A stretch of 64,000 nucleotides of DNA from Amyelois transitella (Eukaryota > Arthropoda > Insecta > Lepidoptera > Pyralidae), in assembly GCF_032362555.1 (NCBI RefSeq), contig NC_083515.1:9459001-9523000 (forward strand), in the 5' to 3' direction. Numbering within the stretch: position 1 is the stretch's first letter; every line of letters begins with the position of its first letter. The translations under genes were made by a program, and so were the position numbers. This document shows, one piece after another, positions 43,034-54,212 of this stretch. The notes beneath the pieces are model-generated. The model saw only the letters and a list, made by a program, of their open reading frames with translations. It searched no databases and was not told the DNA's origin.

Positions 43034-44204
43034 TTCGATCCCTTCTTGACCCGAATATAACGACCGACGCAGCACTCAATCTAGACGTGGACCGTCATTG
43101 TTACAACTTCCGCTCTTTAACCTAATAAGAAGATTCATGTAAGTATTAAGGGATAACAGGAAAACACAAAACAGAAAGTAAAAACATCGACGTAGCCTAA
43201 TATATTACACATTGACTTCGACCTAAAGTTGATACCTAGTACCTACCTTGATAACATATCAATACAAGCATGCAAAACAAATTAACAAGAAATGAAACTA
43301 GCTAATTTATCTCTCGAATAAATAACTATAAAATTAATTTGAGATAATTAAATAAGTATGTCTAGCAATGCACTGCTGAAACTATTATTAATAAAGAACT
43401 AGAGTAGAGACCCACCCCAGCTTCGCACGAGTTTCATTATTGATTTTCAAACAAACTTTCACTTCTCATTTCAGTAATCAACTCCCTAGTTGATGTTTGA
43501 AAAAAAAAATCTATATTAAAACGCGTAGATTTAACAACATGCATTCCCAATTTTATCCAAATCGGCCCAGCGGTTTAGCTGTGAAAGCGGAATAGACAGA
43601 TTTAGCGGAATAGTGGTCAGGGATGATAATGTTATGAAGTTCTGGTCTGGGAACGTAGTAGGCTGCTTCTAAGCCGCAAGGGCTGAAAGACAGCCTCATT
43701 ATATGGTTAAGTACGTATGTTTTATGTCAACTGAAATAAGAAAGCTGAGATGGCTGAGCAACGCGCCACCCTCCAATTACTAAAACTCTCGCCTCGCTTA
43801 TTATGTTGCCTAGGCTGTAGCAGGTAGACAAACAGCTGAACTGGCAGGATTTTTTTCCATATTCATAAGTCGCCTTCTATTAGTGTATATTTCCCATGTT
43901 TTTCAATTTGTGCTATTTAAAACCGCTATATATTATTTTTTTAAAAAATTGTGTTGACTGAAAAATGTTTATGCTGTTACTTATTGTCACTGTCATACAT
44001 TTGTCATAATCTGACTGAATTGCTGCCATTCCCATTTCATTATTTTTGTTTTCGGTCTTCGGCTCGGTTTCGGAGCTTTAATATTGTATTTCTTAAAAAT
44101 ATGTAATATCTCTGCATATCTTTGAAAAATTTTAAGAAACCTTTCTTCATATTGCCTTCTCATTAAAGATTATTCGACAGTATCATTCGTCAATTCCCTT
44201 CAAA
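43034..44204. other. Divergent intergenic region CMAS / RECQ1
   Basis: Holds a transposon-like patch at about 43405-43620 (GAGACCCACCCCAGCTTCGC ... TCGGCCCAGCGGTTTAGCTG). Nothing else recognised; the right end must contain the helicase promoter. Confidence 0.5.
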
Positions 44205-46136
44205 ATGAGTACAACAGAAGAACTTGAAAGTAAACTAAGCGATGTAGAAAAGGAAATAAAAAAGGTTGAAGTTGAAATAACCAAATGGAGAAGAAGGCAA
44301 CAGCAGCTTCACGAGAAGAAGACTGAATTGATCAATGCTATAAATACTGTGAAATCGAACAACCTAGCAAGTGTAGACTGGGCCGGTACAGAGTATGAAT
44401 GGTCTGATAAAGTTAAGAAGATATTACATGATACTTTTAAGATAAAGTCATTTAGGCCAAAACAGTTAAGTGCTATTAATTCTACGTTATCAGGACAGCA
44501 CGCTATTGTTGTCATGCCCACTGGAGCCGGTAAAAGTCTTTGTTATCAATTACCTGCTTTAGTAAAACCTGGTCTCACGGTCGTTATATCACCGCTTGTG
44601 TCACTAATGGAGGACCAAGTCAGATCTCTTTCTAAGAAGAATATTCCAGCCAAACTTATGACTAGCACCAGTTCTAAAGAAGAAACCATGGCTGCATTAA
44701 ACATGTTAAAGGACAAAAATTGCCCTATACAATTACTGTATGTTACTCCAGAAAGATTAGCTAAGAGTAAGCGCTTCATGTCTAATTTACAGAAATGTCA
44801 TTCAGAGGGCCGATTGCAGAGAATTGCTATTGATGAAGTTCACTGTTGCTCCCAGTGGGGCCATGATTTTAGACCTGATTATAAATACCTTGGTGTATTG
44901 ACTAATCTCTTTCCAAATGTACCTTTATTAGGATTAACAGCTACTGCCACATCACATGTACTCAGTGATGTCCAAAAAATACTTAATATCCCTGGCTGCC
45001 TCATTATAAAATCCACATTTAACAGACCAAATTTGTACTACAAAATACTTGAGAAACCCACATCGCAGGAAGAATGTCTCAAAATACTAGAAAAATTGTT
45101 GAAATTTAGATATAATAGTGAAAGTGGTATTATTTATACACACAGTATAAAAGATTCTGAAGACATAACTGATGGGTTACGTAAAAGGGGTTTAAAAGTA
45201 GGTTGCTATCATGCTAACATGGATGCTAGTGCTCGATCTAGTGTTCATGCTAAATGGCATGACAAACATTATCAAGCAATAGTTGCCACTGTAGCATTTG
45301 GGATGGGTATTGACAAACCTGATGTTAGATTTGTCATTCATCACACCATTAGCAAGTCCATGGAGAACTATTATCAAGAAAGTGGTAGGGCTGGCCGTGA
45401 TGGGAAGAGGGCTGAGTGTGTTACTTTGTATCGAATGCAGGACGTCTTCAAAGTAAGCACTATGGTGTTCTCAAATGTAGGGAGCCTAGACCATTTGTAT
45501 GGTATGGTAAAGTATTGTCTGAATGGCACTTTATGTCGCCGACAATTAATAGCTGAGCATTTTGATGAGGACTGGGGAACTGCTGACTGCAACAAGATGT
45601 GTGATGTGTGCAGTAACCCTAACAGTAATGTGAAAGAAATAAACCTGGAGGCGCACTGTAAAACATTGGCTGCTATTATAGAGAATGCTGAAAAACAAGA
45701 CACAAAGTTAACAGCTCAGAAGTTGCTAGATGCATGGTTTTTAAAGGGCCCAGTTAATCTAAGGCAAAAGGGCAAAGAGCCCAGTTTCTCTAGGACTATA
45801 GGAGAAGATGTCATAGCATTTTTACTAATAGAAAGTTACCTTGTGGAAGATTTCCACTATACAGCATATTCAACTATCAGTTACATAAAGAAGGGTCCTA
45901 ATATGGATATAGGAACAACAGAACTATTGATGCCAGTTAGGAAATATTCAGCATTTGAATTGCAAGAGAAAGCACCTAGTGATTTCAATTCTCCACCAAA
46001 TACAGATACAATGAGTGTGTCATCTCAAATGTCCAGTGAATCAAAGAAAAGAAAATCAAAAGAGACCAGCCCAAATATCAATGAAAGAAAGCCCAAAAAA
46101 TCAAAACCTATTATTATTGATGATGATGATAATTGA
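44205..46136 (+). CDS. RECQL: ATP-dependent DNA helicase Q1 (RECQ1 type), intronless
   Basis: 643 residues in one exon. An N-terminal coiled coil (residues 4-48, ELESKLSDVEKEIKKVEVEI) as in RECQ1 precedes the helicase core. Present are Walker A MPTGAGKS (104-111), DEVH (210-213) with the aromatic-rich loop CCSQWGHDFRPDY, LLGLTATAT, YCHANMDA-type motif (GCYHANMDA), VATVAFGMGIDKPDVRFVIH, and ESGRAGRDG. The RecQ-Ct zinc site follows (LCRRQLIAEHFDEDW ... CNKMCDVCSN), then a winged helix, and a basic/acidic tail ending in KKSKPIIIDDDDN. RecQ1 unwinds forks and branch-migrates DNA. AATAAA at 46144-46149 lies only 8 bp after the stop. Confidence 0.95.
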   Translation: MSTTEELESKLSDVEKEIKKVEVEITKWRRRQQQLHEKKTELINAINTVKSNNLASVDWAGTEYEWSDKVKKILHDTFKIKSFRPKQLSAINSTLSGQHAIVVMPTGAGKSLCYQLPALVKPGLTVVISPLVSLMEDQVRSLSKKNIPAKLMTSTSSKEETMAALNMLKDKNCPIQLLYVTPERLAKSKRFMSNLQKCHSEGRLQRIAIDEVHCCSQWGHDFRPDYKYLGVLTNLFPNVPLLGLTATATSHVLSDVQKILNIPGCLIIKSTFNRPNLYYKILEKPTSQEECLKILEKLLKFRYNSESGIIYTHSIKDSEDITDGLRKRGLKVGCYHANMDASARSSVHAKWHDKHYQAIVATVAFGMGIDKPDVRFVIHHTISKSMENYYQESGRAGRDGKRAECVTLYRMQDVFKVSTMVFSNVGSLDHLYGMVKYCLNGTLCRRQLIAEHFDEDWGTADCNKMCDVCSNPNSNVKEINLEAHCKTLAAIIENAEKQDTKLTAQKLLDAWFLKGPVNLRQKGKEPSFSRTIGEDVIAFLLIESYLVEDFHYTAYSTISYIKKGPNMDIGTTELLMPVRKYSAFELQEKAPSDFNSPPNTDTMSVSSQMSSESKKRKSKETSPNINERKPKKSKPIIIDDDDN

Positions 46137-46234
46137 CTTGCAGAATAAAACGCGTCACATTAACCATACTTTAATTTTTAATTCCTCATTTCTTTAAAAA
46201 TGCCTTAAAAAGTAACATTGTAAATTATACTTTT
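46137..46234. terminator. 98-bp convergent 3' ends of RECQL and the UPF0193 gene
   Basis: The stops of two opposing genes are 98 bp apart. AATAAA (46144-46149) serves the plus gene, and TTTAAT near 46170 reads ATTAAA on the minus strand. The two 3' UTRs therefore probably overlap as antisense RNA. Confidence 0.6.
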
Positions 46235-47875
46235 TTATACACGCCTTCTTGGCGAATACTGCAGAGGAGTGATAATACCACCGTATGCTGCAACATTTTC
46301 TTCTTTTGGTTTCGTGCCTTTGGGCGACGGCCGCGTTGATTGCTTCTTTGAATTCTTCGATCTATTGGATTGTCCTAAAATTCAGAATAAGCAAATAAAA
46401 TCAGTAAACAATAGAGTCGAATCTTTTTTGTGGATTTGATTGTAGCTAACGTAGCTTGTTATCTAATTTTAAAACGAACATTTAATGTGTTGAATTCATT
46501 AATCTTTAGAGTCAAACTTTTAGTAATTGAATACTGCATGCCCCAGCTCTAAACCTTACATCTAATAACTACTACCCTTGCCAACTCTCGAACTGTCTCG
46601 TTTAATTTTGGGTCCTAATCGTACCAGATTTCGCGCTATCTTGACTCCTTGTTGTCTTCAATTCCTTACTGCGCGTCGTGCTAAATCCCGAAGCTGAGGA
46701 CCGGGCGGATACGCATGTACTGTCCACTCCCAGAGCGTCCAGCATTCTCATTCTCTCTGCAATCTGGTCTTGAATGATCTCCCGGTGAGGGGCTGCTTGT
46801 CCGAGGTACTCCATCTCTGCTAGCCAATCCGCGCGTTCGCGTATTTGCGTAACAACTGCAATAATGGTAATATAACAAGGTATTGGTAAGAAACTGAGTT
46901 GCCACGGCGGCCGAAAGGGACATACTTCTTGCCCGTAGTTCACGGGGAGTTTCGGTGATCGAATTGTTAAAGTGAATTAATAAAAGCATTACATAAATTT
47001 GAGTGTTTACCGATGCTCTTACGAGGACCCATACCCATATATCATTGAATTTCAATTAAATTTATTAGCTTCTTCTGTTTGTTTTTTAGTAATGAAACAT
47101 AATGACATGCGTTTTAACTATAAGAATACTTACTGTCGTTCCACATCTCTTTGTTACTAGGTAATACAGGGGGCCCCTTCACTTTGGAAGCAGGAGGCGG
47201 CTGTATTACAGGCTGGTCGGGCTCTTTTCCATACTCCATGCATTTGGCCAAACGCTCCTTCAATTTTTCCCTGTCTTCACCGCGTTTTTTTGGACAGTAT
47301 CTGGCGAAGAACCGTAGAGAAAACAAATACTTATCTAGCGACGTATTATTGGCATAGATATGAGGATCACTAGTTATTTAATTATACCACTTACGGATCC
47401 ATCTCAAAGATACCAGACTCTCTGATGGCGGACAGCGAGCGACGTTTTGAAGTGCGAGGGCGTACCACCGGAATCTGCATCTGCACTGCAGATCTTTGAG
47501 GTTTATCGTCATCTCGTCGTAACGCTAACGCGGACTTGCGGCGTTGAGCGATGTCTAACTTTGACTCTTCCAAGAGCACTGTTGAACAAAGTATTTAGTA
47601 ACGTCAGTAAAACAACACATCCGCCTTTAGGAAAGACCAGAATCAAAGGTCTCGAAAGACCAAAACAGTCACTTGCATATAGATAAAGCAAAATGATGAA
47701 GCATGTTGCTTTGCGAAAAATCTCTATAATTTATGTGCATATGCATTTTACCTTTGAGAAATTGTTGTTGTGTAGTTGAAGGTTCAACAACGCGAGTATG
47801 GAAGATACCTCCATGAGGGATCGTTTTACTTGGCCATACCACATTGACATATCCATCGGCGTCTGGCTTCTCCAT
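46235..47875 (-). CDS. UPF0193 / EVG1 (C22orf23) family protein
   Basis: Five exons on the minus strand: 47875-47752, 47578-47395, 47300-47134, 46855-46625 and 46374-46235 (TAA); 281 residues, phases consistent. Family signatures are VLLEESKLDIAQRRK (human EVG1: MMEESKLTNFQQR), REKLKERLAKCMEYGKEP, and IRERADWLAEMEYLGQAAPH followed by REIIQDQIAERMRMLDALG. No catalytic domain is visible; helices plus Ser/Arg-rich linkers. The family has no settled function; its presence in ciliated animals makes a sperm axoneme role a reasonable guess, not a finding. Two paired acidic/basic helices could form coiled coils. It starts head to head with the 48.26-kb gene. Confidence 0.85.
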
Positions 47876-48261
47876 TTTAGCAACAATTTTTCAACCTGAT
47901 ATGAAGAATTACAATTACCCAAATAAATTAATAAATAAAATAGTTTTTGAAGTGCCCGGGTAACCAAATTGATTAAAAAGTTTCGTTACACGAAAAAGAG
48001 ATACCTAACAACTGTCTGCCAAATAAAACATTGAAAGCGTAAAACGGAATGTCAAAACTGTACGCGATTGGATGATCGGCCCGCCAAAAAATTGATTTAG
48101 TTGACCACCAAGCCCGGCAAAATACTTTATTTCAAATCAATCAAAACTTTTTAACGTTTGTTTTGTTTGTTAGTACATAGTGTTCAATTATATAAAAATA
48201 AGTTTATTCTAATAAACCTACTTTTCTTGTTATGTTATTTAGTTCCGAAAAGCGGGTAGAA
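47876..48261. promoter_or_regulatory. 386-bp divergent promoter region
   Basis: The start codons of the UPF0193 gene (-) and the coiled-coil gene (+) face apart with only 386 bp between. No repeat is present, and GCGATTGGATGATCGG near 48063 includes an ATTGG (CCAAT on minus). A shared bidirectional promoter is likely. Confidence 0.5.
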
Positions 48262-49206
48262 ATGGACGATACCGTCGGATCCACCATTGAATTGATCAAA
48301 CTGCATGAACAAGAAAAGGAAGCAAAACTGAAAGAAAAACGGGAGTGTAAGTTGATTTCAAGACAACCAATTAGAACAAGGAATCATAAAAGGTAGCAAA
48401 CAAGTAGCAATTTATCAAAAAATACATAACTTAATTTTTTTTAAATCTGCAGTTGAGGCAACGCTGGCATCACTAAGTCGAGCTGTGAGAGATGTTTTAC
48501 AGCATACGGATAAATTGGATCAAGAGGAGAACGAATTGTTAACAAAAATCAATAGTATAAAGGCTCAGTTAGAAGTGGAAAGAGTTAATAGAGATGCGCT
48601 GAATTTACAACTTGATGCATGTCAAAATCAACTTGAGGAATCACGAATTCAATCGGTAAGTTTTATTTTAAAAACAATAAGTAAAGTACTTATAATATTT
48701 ACGTAAATAAATTATAAATACATAAATTTATTTTTGTTCATTATAACTTTTACTATCCATCAGCTCACGAAGGTTTAGGTTTACCTACCTTTACTATTAT
48801 CTTGCTGCAGAACACAGATTTAAAAACATTATTTTACTACAGAACAATATAAGTATTTCTCGTACCGACCACAATCATATTTATTTATCAGGATAAAGGT
48901 ATATCTCAGGTTTGGGAGAGGCGTTCATCTCTCTGCGAGACAGTCCAACATGTTTCCGATGAGTGTGACGTCTGGGCCTTGCTTGTCAGACCGACCTGCA
49001 CAGAAATACCTCGCGTGAAGAAACCAGATTTTGACGAACCAAAGTTGGTTAACCAGGAGAGGCTTAACAGTGCCTTGGAAAGGCGGGATAGGATTCGAAC
49101 TGAACGAGATCGTCTGATGGCGGAACCGGATTCTGGAGAAGAATTTATTCGGTATACTAAAATTAGATATCTTACACGCACAGAAATTGGACATTTTTTT
49201 ATTTGA
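48262..49206 (+). CDS. Small coiled-coil protein, unrecognised
   Basis: Three exons: 48262-48346, 48453-48655 and 48892-49206; 200 residues with consistent phases. Residues about 1-95 are strongly helical and heptad-like (LIKLHEQEKEAKLKEKRE; EENELLTKINSIKAQLEVER), then VWERRSSLCETVQHVSDECD. A middle part has a Trp-Ala-Leu-Leu segment (DVWALLVRPTCTEIPRVKKP), and the rest has a basic/acidic helix ALERRDRIRTERDRLM. I do not recognise the family. A SINE-like head (GTGTGGTTCCCGGCACCAAC) begins 3 bases after the stop TGA, so the last codons (IGHFFI) may be a truncation product of that insertion. Confidence 0.7.
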
Positions 49207-49209
49207 CCG

Positions 49210-49510
49210 TGTGGTTCCCGGCACCAACAGAAAAAAGAAAAGTTCTACTCTATTCAAATTCAAATTCAAAATTCAAAATTTTTTATTCATTATTGTAGGA
49301 TATTATTATATCGCTTAATAATTGTCGTATGGTTTAACAACTTGGTTGACGTCAAATAAATTACTTAAAAACTAAGTTTACTGCCGCTTCCAAGGCGTCA
49401 GTGCAGAAGAAGCGGTAACAAACTGCACTGCAGCATTTTCTTCAACAACGTCAACTTCACAATATTAAATTATACTTAGAATAGAATGTGGACGGGAGAA
49501 TACATTGCTC
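49210..49510 (+). mobile_element. SINE head followed by CTGCCGCTTCCAAAGCG-type repeat
   Basis: GTGTGGTTCCCGGCACCAAC (49210-49229) is a truncated SINE-like head. It is followed from about 49255 by TTCAAATTCAAAATTCAAAA and the repeat core TACTGCCGCTTCCAAGGCGT, AGAAGCGGTAACAAACTGCA. This is the fullest copy of the second family (about 255 bp). Confidence 0.75.
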
Positions 49511-50395
49511 ACGGGAGATTTATATATTTATGAGATTTAATATTGAAAAAAGAAATATATATATATATATATATATATTTTATGGATTGCCAATTTTAAA
49601 AAGATTTATGTACAGAGTGTACTGAAATTTTGATATAAGTTCAAATTAAACTACAATTAATTACGAGGTTCCTGTGCCAAGCTCGAGCCAGATGTCTATC
49701 TAAAGAGATATCTATCTAGATACGACATCCGTGGGAAAGCCCACGGATGTCGTAAAAGGCGACTACGGGATTGGGATTGGGACCCTTCTGAAACGCCCTT
49801 TCATTTCCTTCTAACAAAACGGGAGGACCATCGACACTATTCACCAACTTTATTCATACCTAACTCTTTCTCTTTCTTTTCGGTTAGAGAGTTATGCATT
49901 ATGAAAGTTCGTGAATAGCTCTATAGGTCATATAATGTCAGATCGCGAAAAACCTTGTCATAGAATTAATTTCATTGATATTTGTTTATTTATAGGATAA
50001 GAAATGCTCTGAGATATTCTCTAGAAATGACTTCGAATATGCATAAATGAAATAATTTACAGGTGACTACTATAAGTATGTACCTACTCTTTTTTAGTAT
50101 AATATCTTTTACCAGAACTATGAGTTTATGATATCAAAGCCAGTCCTACTGCTACAGAGTATTTGTGAAATATAAAATCTTGTTTAAAGAGTAAAAATTA
50201 CAGAATAATTAAAAATGAATTTATTACAGATATTAAGTTGTCCACGCGTTATATCATAGCCATATATTTTCTATGTTGTCTGTCAGTCAATGTCATTGTC
50301 GCGATTTCAGTTCTATTTCAATGAAATAAATAGATTTAACCTCACACTGAAATGAAATGAAATTTTATTTTTGAAGGAAATTAATTAATAAAATT
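49511..50395. other. Intergenic, with TA microsatellite and SINE scraps
   Basis: (TA)n at about 49554-49580; a SINE-like GGATGTCGTAAAAGGCGAC scrap with an inverted CACGGATGTCGT / ACGACATCCGTG pair at 49721-49755; then AT-rich DNA. No gene. Confidence 0.6.
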
Positions 50396-51237
50396 ATGAA
50401 TATGTCTAAAAATTTAACTATTTTAAGGTAAATGTTTTTCATACATTGTTTTATAAACATTTCAATCTTTTTTAGGTAGAATTTGAAGATTCCATATCCC
50501 TAAGAACCTTATCCAATAGTTTGTTTTTTTTAACTTTTGATTAAGTAATTTATTAAAGAAGAAGCTAATTCTATCCTCATATAACTTGAATATTTATTTA
50601 TGTTATTAGCCATCATCAACCAAAAGAAATTTATGTAAACTGTATTTTAAAAGACGGTAATACCACTGGGTTTAGGCAGGTAGGTACTTCTGTTGTTTGT
50701 TCTTCACATAATTTGTACTTACCAACAATATGACCTCATTTGTTAGGGAAAATATTGCAGTTGTATTTCACAATTATTAATTACGTCATGTGGCATAAGA
50801 GTTGAGTCACTATTATTCTATTATTTGAATCTATTTTCAGGACATCACGTCTCTTCAATAGACCATTCAGAAAATTCAGCAGTAAAGTAGAAATTGATGA
50901 AAATGCACCAGTTAAATTCTCGACAAGTCCTGCTGCTAAGAAAACAGTAATGCCCGTGATGAGAAAGACAAGTAATATGCCTTGGTATCAACCTTATAGC
51001 GTGGTAGGCAGTATAGCTGTATTTCTTTTATACTTCTGTGTACTCCGAGAAGAGAGTGATTTAGATTTGGAATTCAATAAAACATTGTATGACAGAATCA
51101 AAGGCTTGGAAAAAGAACAGCTATTACAATCGTATAAATTTAACAAAGAACATGGAAAAGATACAGCAGATATAGAGAAGCGGTTGAAGGAAATTGAAAT
51201 TGAAGAAGCAAAGGCAGCAGCTGATGTAGTAGGTTAA
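50396..51237 (+). CDS. UQCC4: Ubiquinol-cytochrome c reductase assembly factor 4 (UQCC4 / CCSMST1)
   Basis: Two exons, 50396-50427 and 50841-51237; 142 residues. The N-terminus, MNMSKNLTILRTSRLFNRPF followed by RKFSS, is a mitochondrial presequence. APVKFSTSPAAKK matches the human PIEFSSSKA block. NMPWYQPYSVVGSIAVFLLY leads into one membrane span (about 63-79) and ends in the family mark CVLREESDLD. The human protein helps early assembly of complex III in the inner membrane. The C-terminal third is a charged helix. AATAAA at 51271-51276 follows the stop by 34 bp. Recognition rests on the FS(T/S)S and LREES blocks and the topology. Confidence 0.82.
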
Positions 51238-52524
51238 GTAGTGCTAGCACATAGTATTTGTAGATTTGTTAATAAATTATTGATCATTTGTTAAGTACTT
51301 TTTCTTTTTTACTCGAAGATCACAGAGATTAGAAAATTTCTGTATTGCTCCCTCAAGATTTATACCATTTGGGCTATTTATTAACATGGAATTTATGAAA
51401 AGCTAGAGAATAAAGGAATCTTTACAGTTAATATTAGAAATAAAAGACAAATAGTCCCGCAGTAATACATACATATGTATATCACATCTTCATCCTTTAC
51501 ATAGTACAGTCAACAGGCTAGACTGGCCATATGGCTTAATGGAATATGCATCTATTTCCTTGGTCGCCTTTTACGCAGGGGTTTTTGATACACTTGGATG
51601 TATATTGTAATATTATTTGTATTTTGTACCAAACATTCTCTTTTTGTTTGTTTATTATTAATTTAGGCAAGAAATAGATTCAAAATATTACATGTAAAAA
51701 CTTCTCAAATAAGATGCATGGGAGAGTATGGAGGGAAAGGTTGGAGTGGGAAGACCTAGACGAACACATCTTGATTAAATTGAGGACGTCCTGGTAAAGG
51801 GACAGGTCAAAAGTACCCGAAACCGCCTACCTTGCACAAAGAGAGTTATGAATGTGGATGAAGCGAAGGAAGTATGCAGAGATTGTGGCAAGTGGAAAGA
51901 GGTAGTCTCTGCCTACCCCTCCGGGAAAGCGTGATTGTATGTATGTAAGATGCATGGGATGGAGTTATTTGGGAAGTTTATGTCTAAAAACGTGTTTGTG
52001 TGTCTTAACTCTTTATGTGCTTTGGCCGCCTTCATATTACCAGGAAAAGATGAAAGGTTAATTTTCAATTATAAGCCATTTTTGGGGAAAATGAAAGAAG
52101 TTATAGGTACTCTAGATTATATTTATTTAACACCAATTATCATTACACATATTTTAAGAGTGCATAAAATACTCCAAGCACAGAATTCTCACACATGTGG
52201 CCAATATTGCCTATTACGCTACCTAGAAATACTTCATACCACAAGTCACTAAAGTACAACTATGTCCTTACATGGGACACTGCACTGTTTTGTAAAGTTG
52301 AACCCAAATGAAGATACTTAAGTCAAAAACATAAACTACAGCATCCTATGCAAATGCATAGCATCTTACCAAAGAACATATTTATAAAAAAATCAGTTCT
52401 GCTGCCTCCTTACAATAACGATTACCAAGTTAATAAGAATTAAACGAGACATTATAAAAAGTGTTATGGAATTAACTTCTATTTGAATTACAAATAATTT
52501 ATCATAAAGTACACTAAACATAAC
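51238..52524. other. Intergenic, repeats between UQCC4 and H3.3
   Basis: A reverse SINE-like scrap lies at about 51475-51580, and the LINE end is listed separately. The 105-codon frame at 51935-52252 starts inside the LINE tail and has no recognisable domain, so I do not call it a gene. Confidence 0.6.
51715..51950 (+). mobile_element. LINE 3' end
   Basis: ATGGGAGAGTATGGAGGGAA ... GTGGGAAGACCTAGACGAAC ... AATGTGGATGAAGCGAAGGA ... GCCTACCCCTCCGGGAAAGC then a TGTATGTATG tail. Same family as 13.8 kb, and extends slightly further 5'. Confidence 0.78.
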
Positions 52525-53088
<564 letters not shown>

Positions 53089-53392
53089 CTACAAATAAGA
53101 AAGATAATGTATTTAGTACACCACAACACAATCATTATTGCAAAAGAAACCCCCGCCAATAATTTGTCCAAAGCCTTTATCTATGAACATTTGCAGTAAT
53201 AAAAATTATATTAAAATGAAAGTTATATACTAATAAAGAAAATAACACACGTTTTAATGTATTTCTGATGAATTTACGAATTTAAAAACACGAAAGTGTG
53301 TACAAGTTCCACAACAACCACAATGATCATATGCTCAAGATGGCGTCGAAGAGAATGGCGGGCGATCAGTGACGCCACTATACTTAACGCTG

Positions 53393-53486
53393 ATTGGTCT
53401 CAATTTTCAAGTTTATCTTTACACCATTGGTCGAAAATTCAAGATCTTCTATTGGTGTATCCGACTTTAAAACGATAGTTTATTGG
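53393..53486 (-). promoter_or_regulatory. Four CCAAT boxes upstream of H3.3
   Basis: ATTGG on the plus strand at 53393-53397, 53426-53430, 53451-53455 and 53482-53486 reads CCAAT toward H3.3, with start-to-start spacings of 33, 25 and 31 bp. Such phased CCAAT arrays bind NF-Y in many histone promoters. CGCCATCTTG, a YY1/Pho-like or initiator-like word, sits nearer the gene at about 53337-53346. Confidence 0.65.
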
Positions 53487-54123
53487 ACAATCGTAATAGT
53501 ATTGCCACTTCAAATATTAATTCAATATTTTTTTTTCTTTACAAGGTTAGTTTGTATAGAAAGTAAATAGAATAGAATGTGATAACTGCTAAAATCTAAG
53601 CAAACTCAAACTCAAAATATTTATTGCGTTAATAACAACAACGTTTTTATCGTCTACTTGGTATGATATCAACAGAAAATTAAATGGAACTTGAAGCTAA
53701 TTTTATTATTTTATAGTATTTTTTTTAGTTTTACGGTTTCATTGTTTATAATTGTTAGGATGAACCTCTAGCAGTGACATGAACATAACACTACTTTGAT
53801 TGAAGTCGGGTAGTTAAAAGATGAAAGTGAACAATGCAATGAAAACAAAATAAAAAAATCGTCCTATTTTTTTGCTCCTTCTAGCATTTACGTAAATTTA
53901 ACGTACAAGAAAGAGACAGACAGAAAACATCTACATGACAGGTCTGTCAATGGAAGCAATACCATTTTTTTGTGTTTTTCTATCCATCTTGAAACTTGAC
54001 TTGATTGGGACGATTATTTTTAAGTTCAAGGCCATTTTAATCTAAAATGTGGTGCGCTTTTACAAGAAATTTATCTTCTTTCAGAATCTATTTACATTTT
54101 TTACCTTTCTAAAATATTTAGTG

Positions 54124-54131
54124 TCACGTGA
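54124..54131. promoter_or_regulatory. E-box TCACGTGA upstream of unkempt
   Basis: Perfect palindrome 82 bp before the unkempt start codon; it matches binding sites of bHLH-zip factors (USF, MITF/TFEB, Myc/Max). Position near a promoter makes it plausible; no direct evidence of use. Confidence 0.4.
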
Positions 54132-54212
54132 TCCGATCTTATATTGAATTTTAATTGGTCGTCGGTGAGCGTGCCCTGCGCGACGCAAGAGGCGCAATAA
54201 TAGTTTTCCAAA

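Noticed and set aside
48262-49206. Kinetochore Spc24/Spc25-like identity for the coiled-coil gene
   Set aside because: Layout is loosely similar, but I could match no diagnostic residue; left unnamed.
51935-52252. 105-codon plus frame after the LINE end
   Set aside because: Starts inside LINE tail sequence, shows no domain, no splice support, and lies in ordinary AT-rich spacer.
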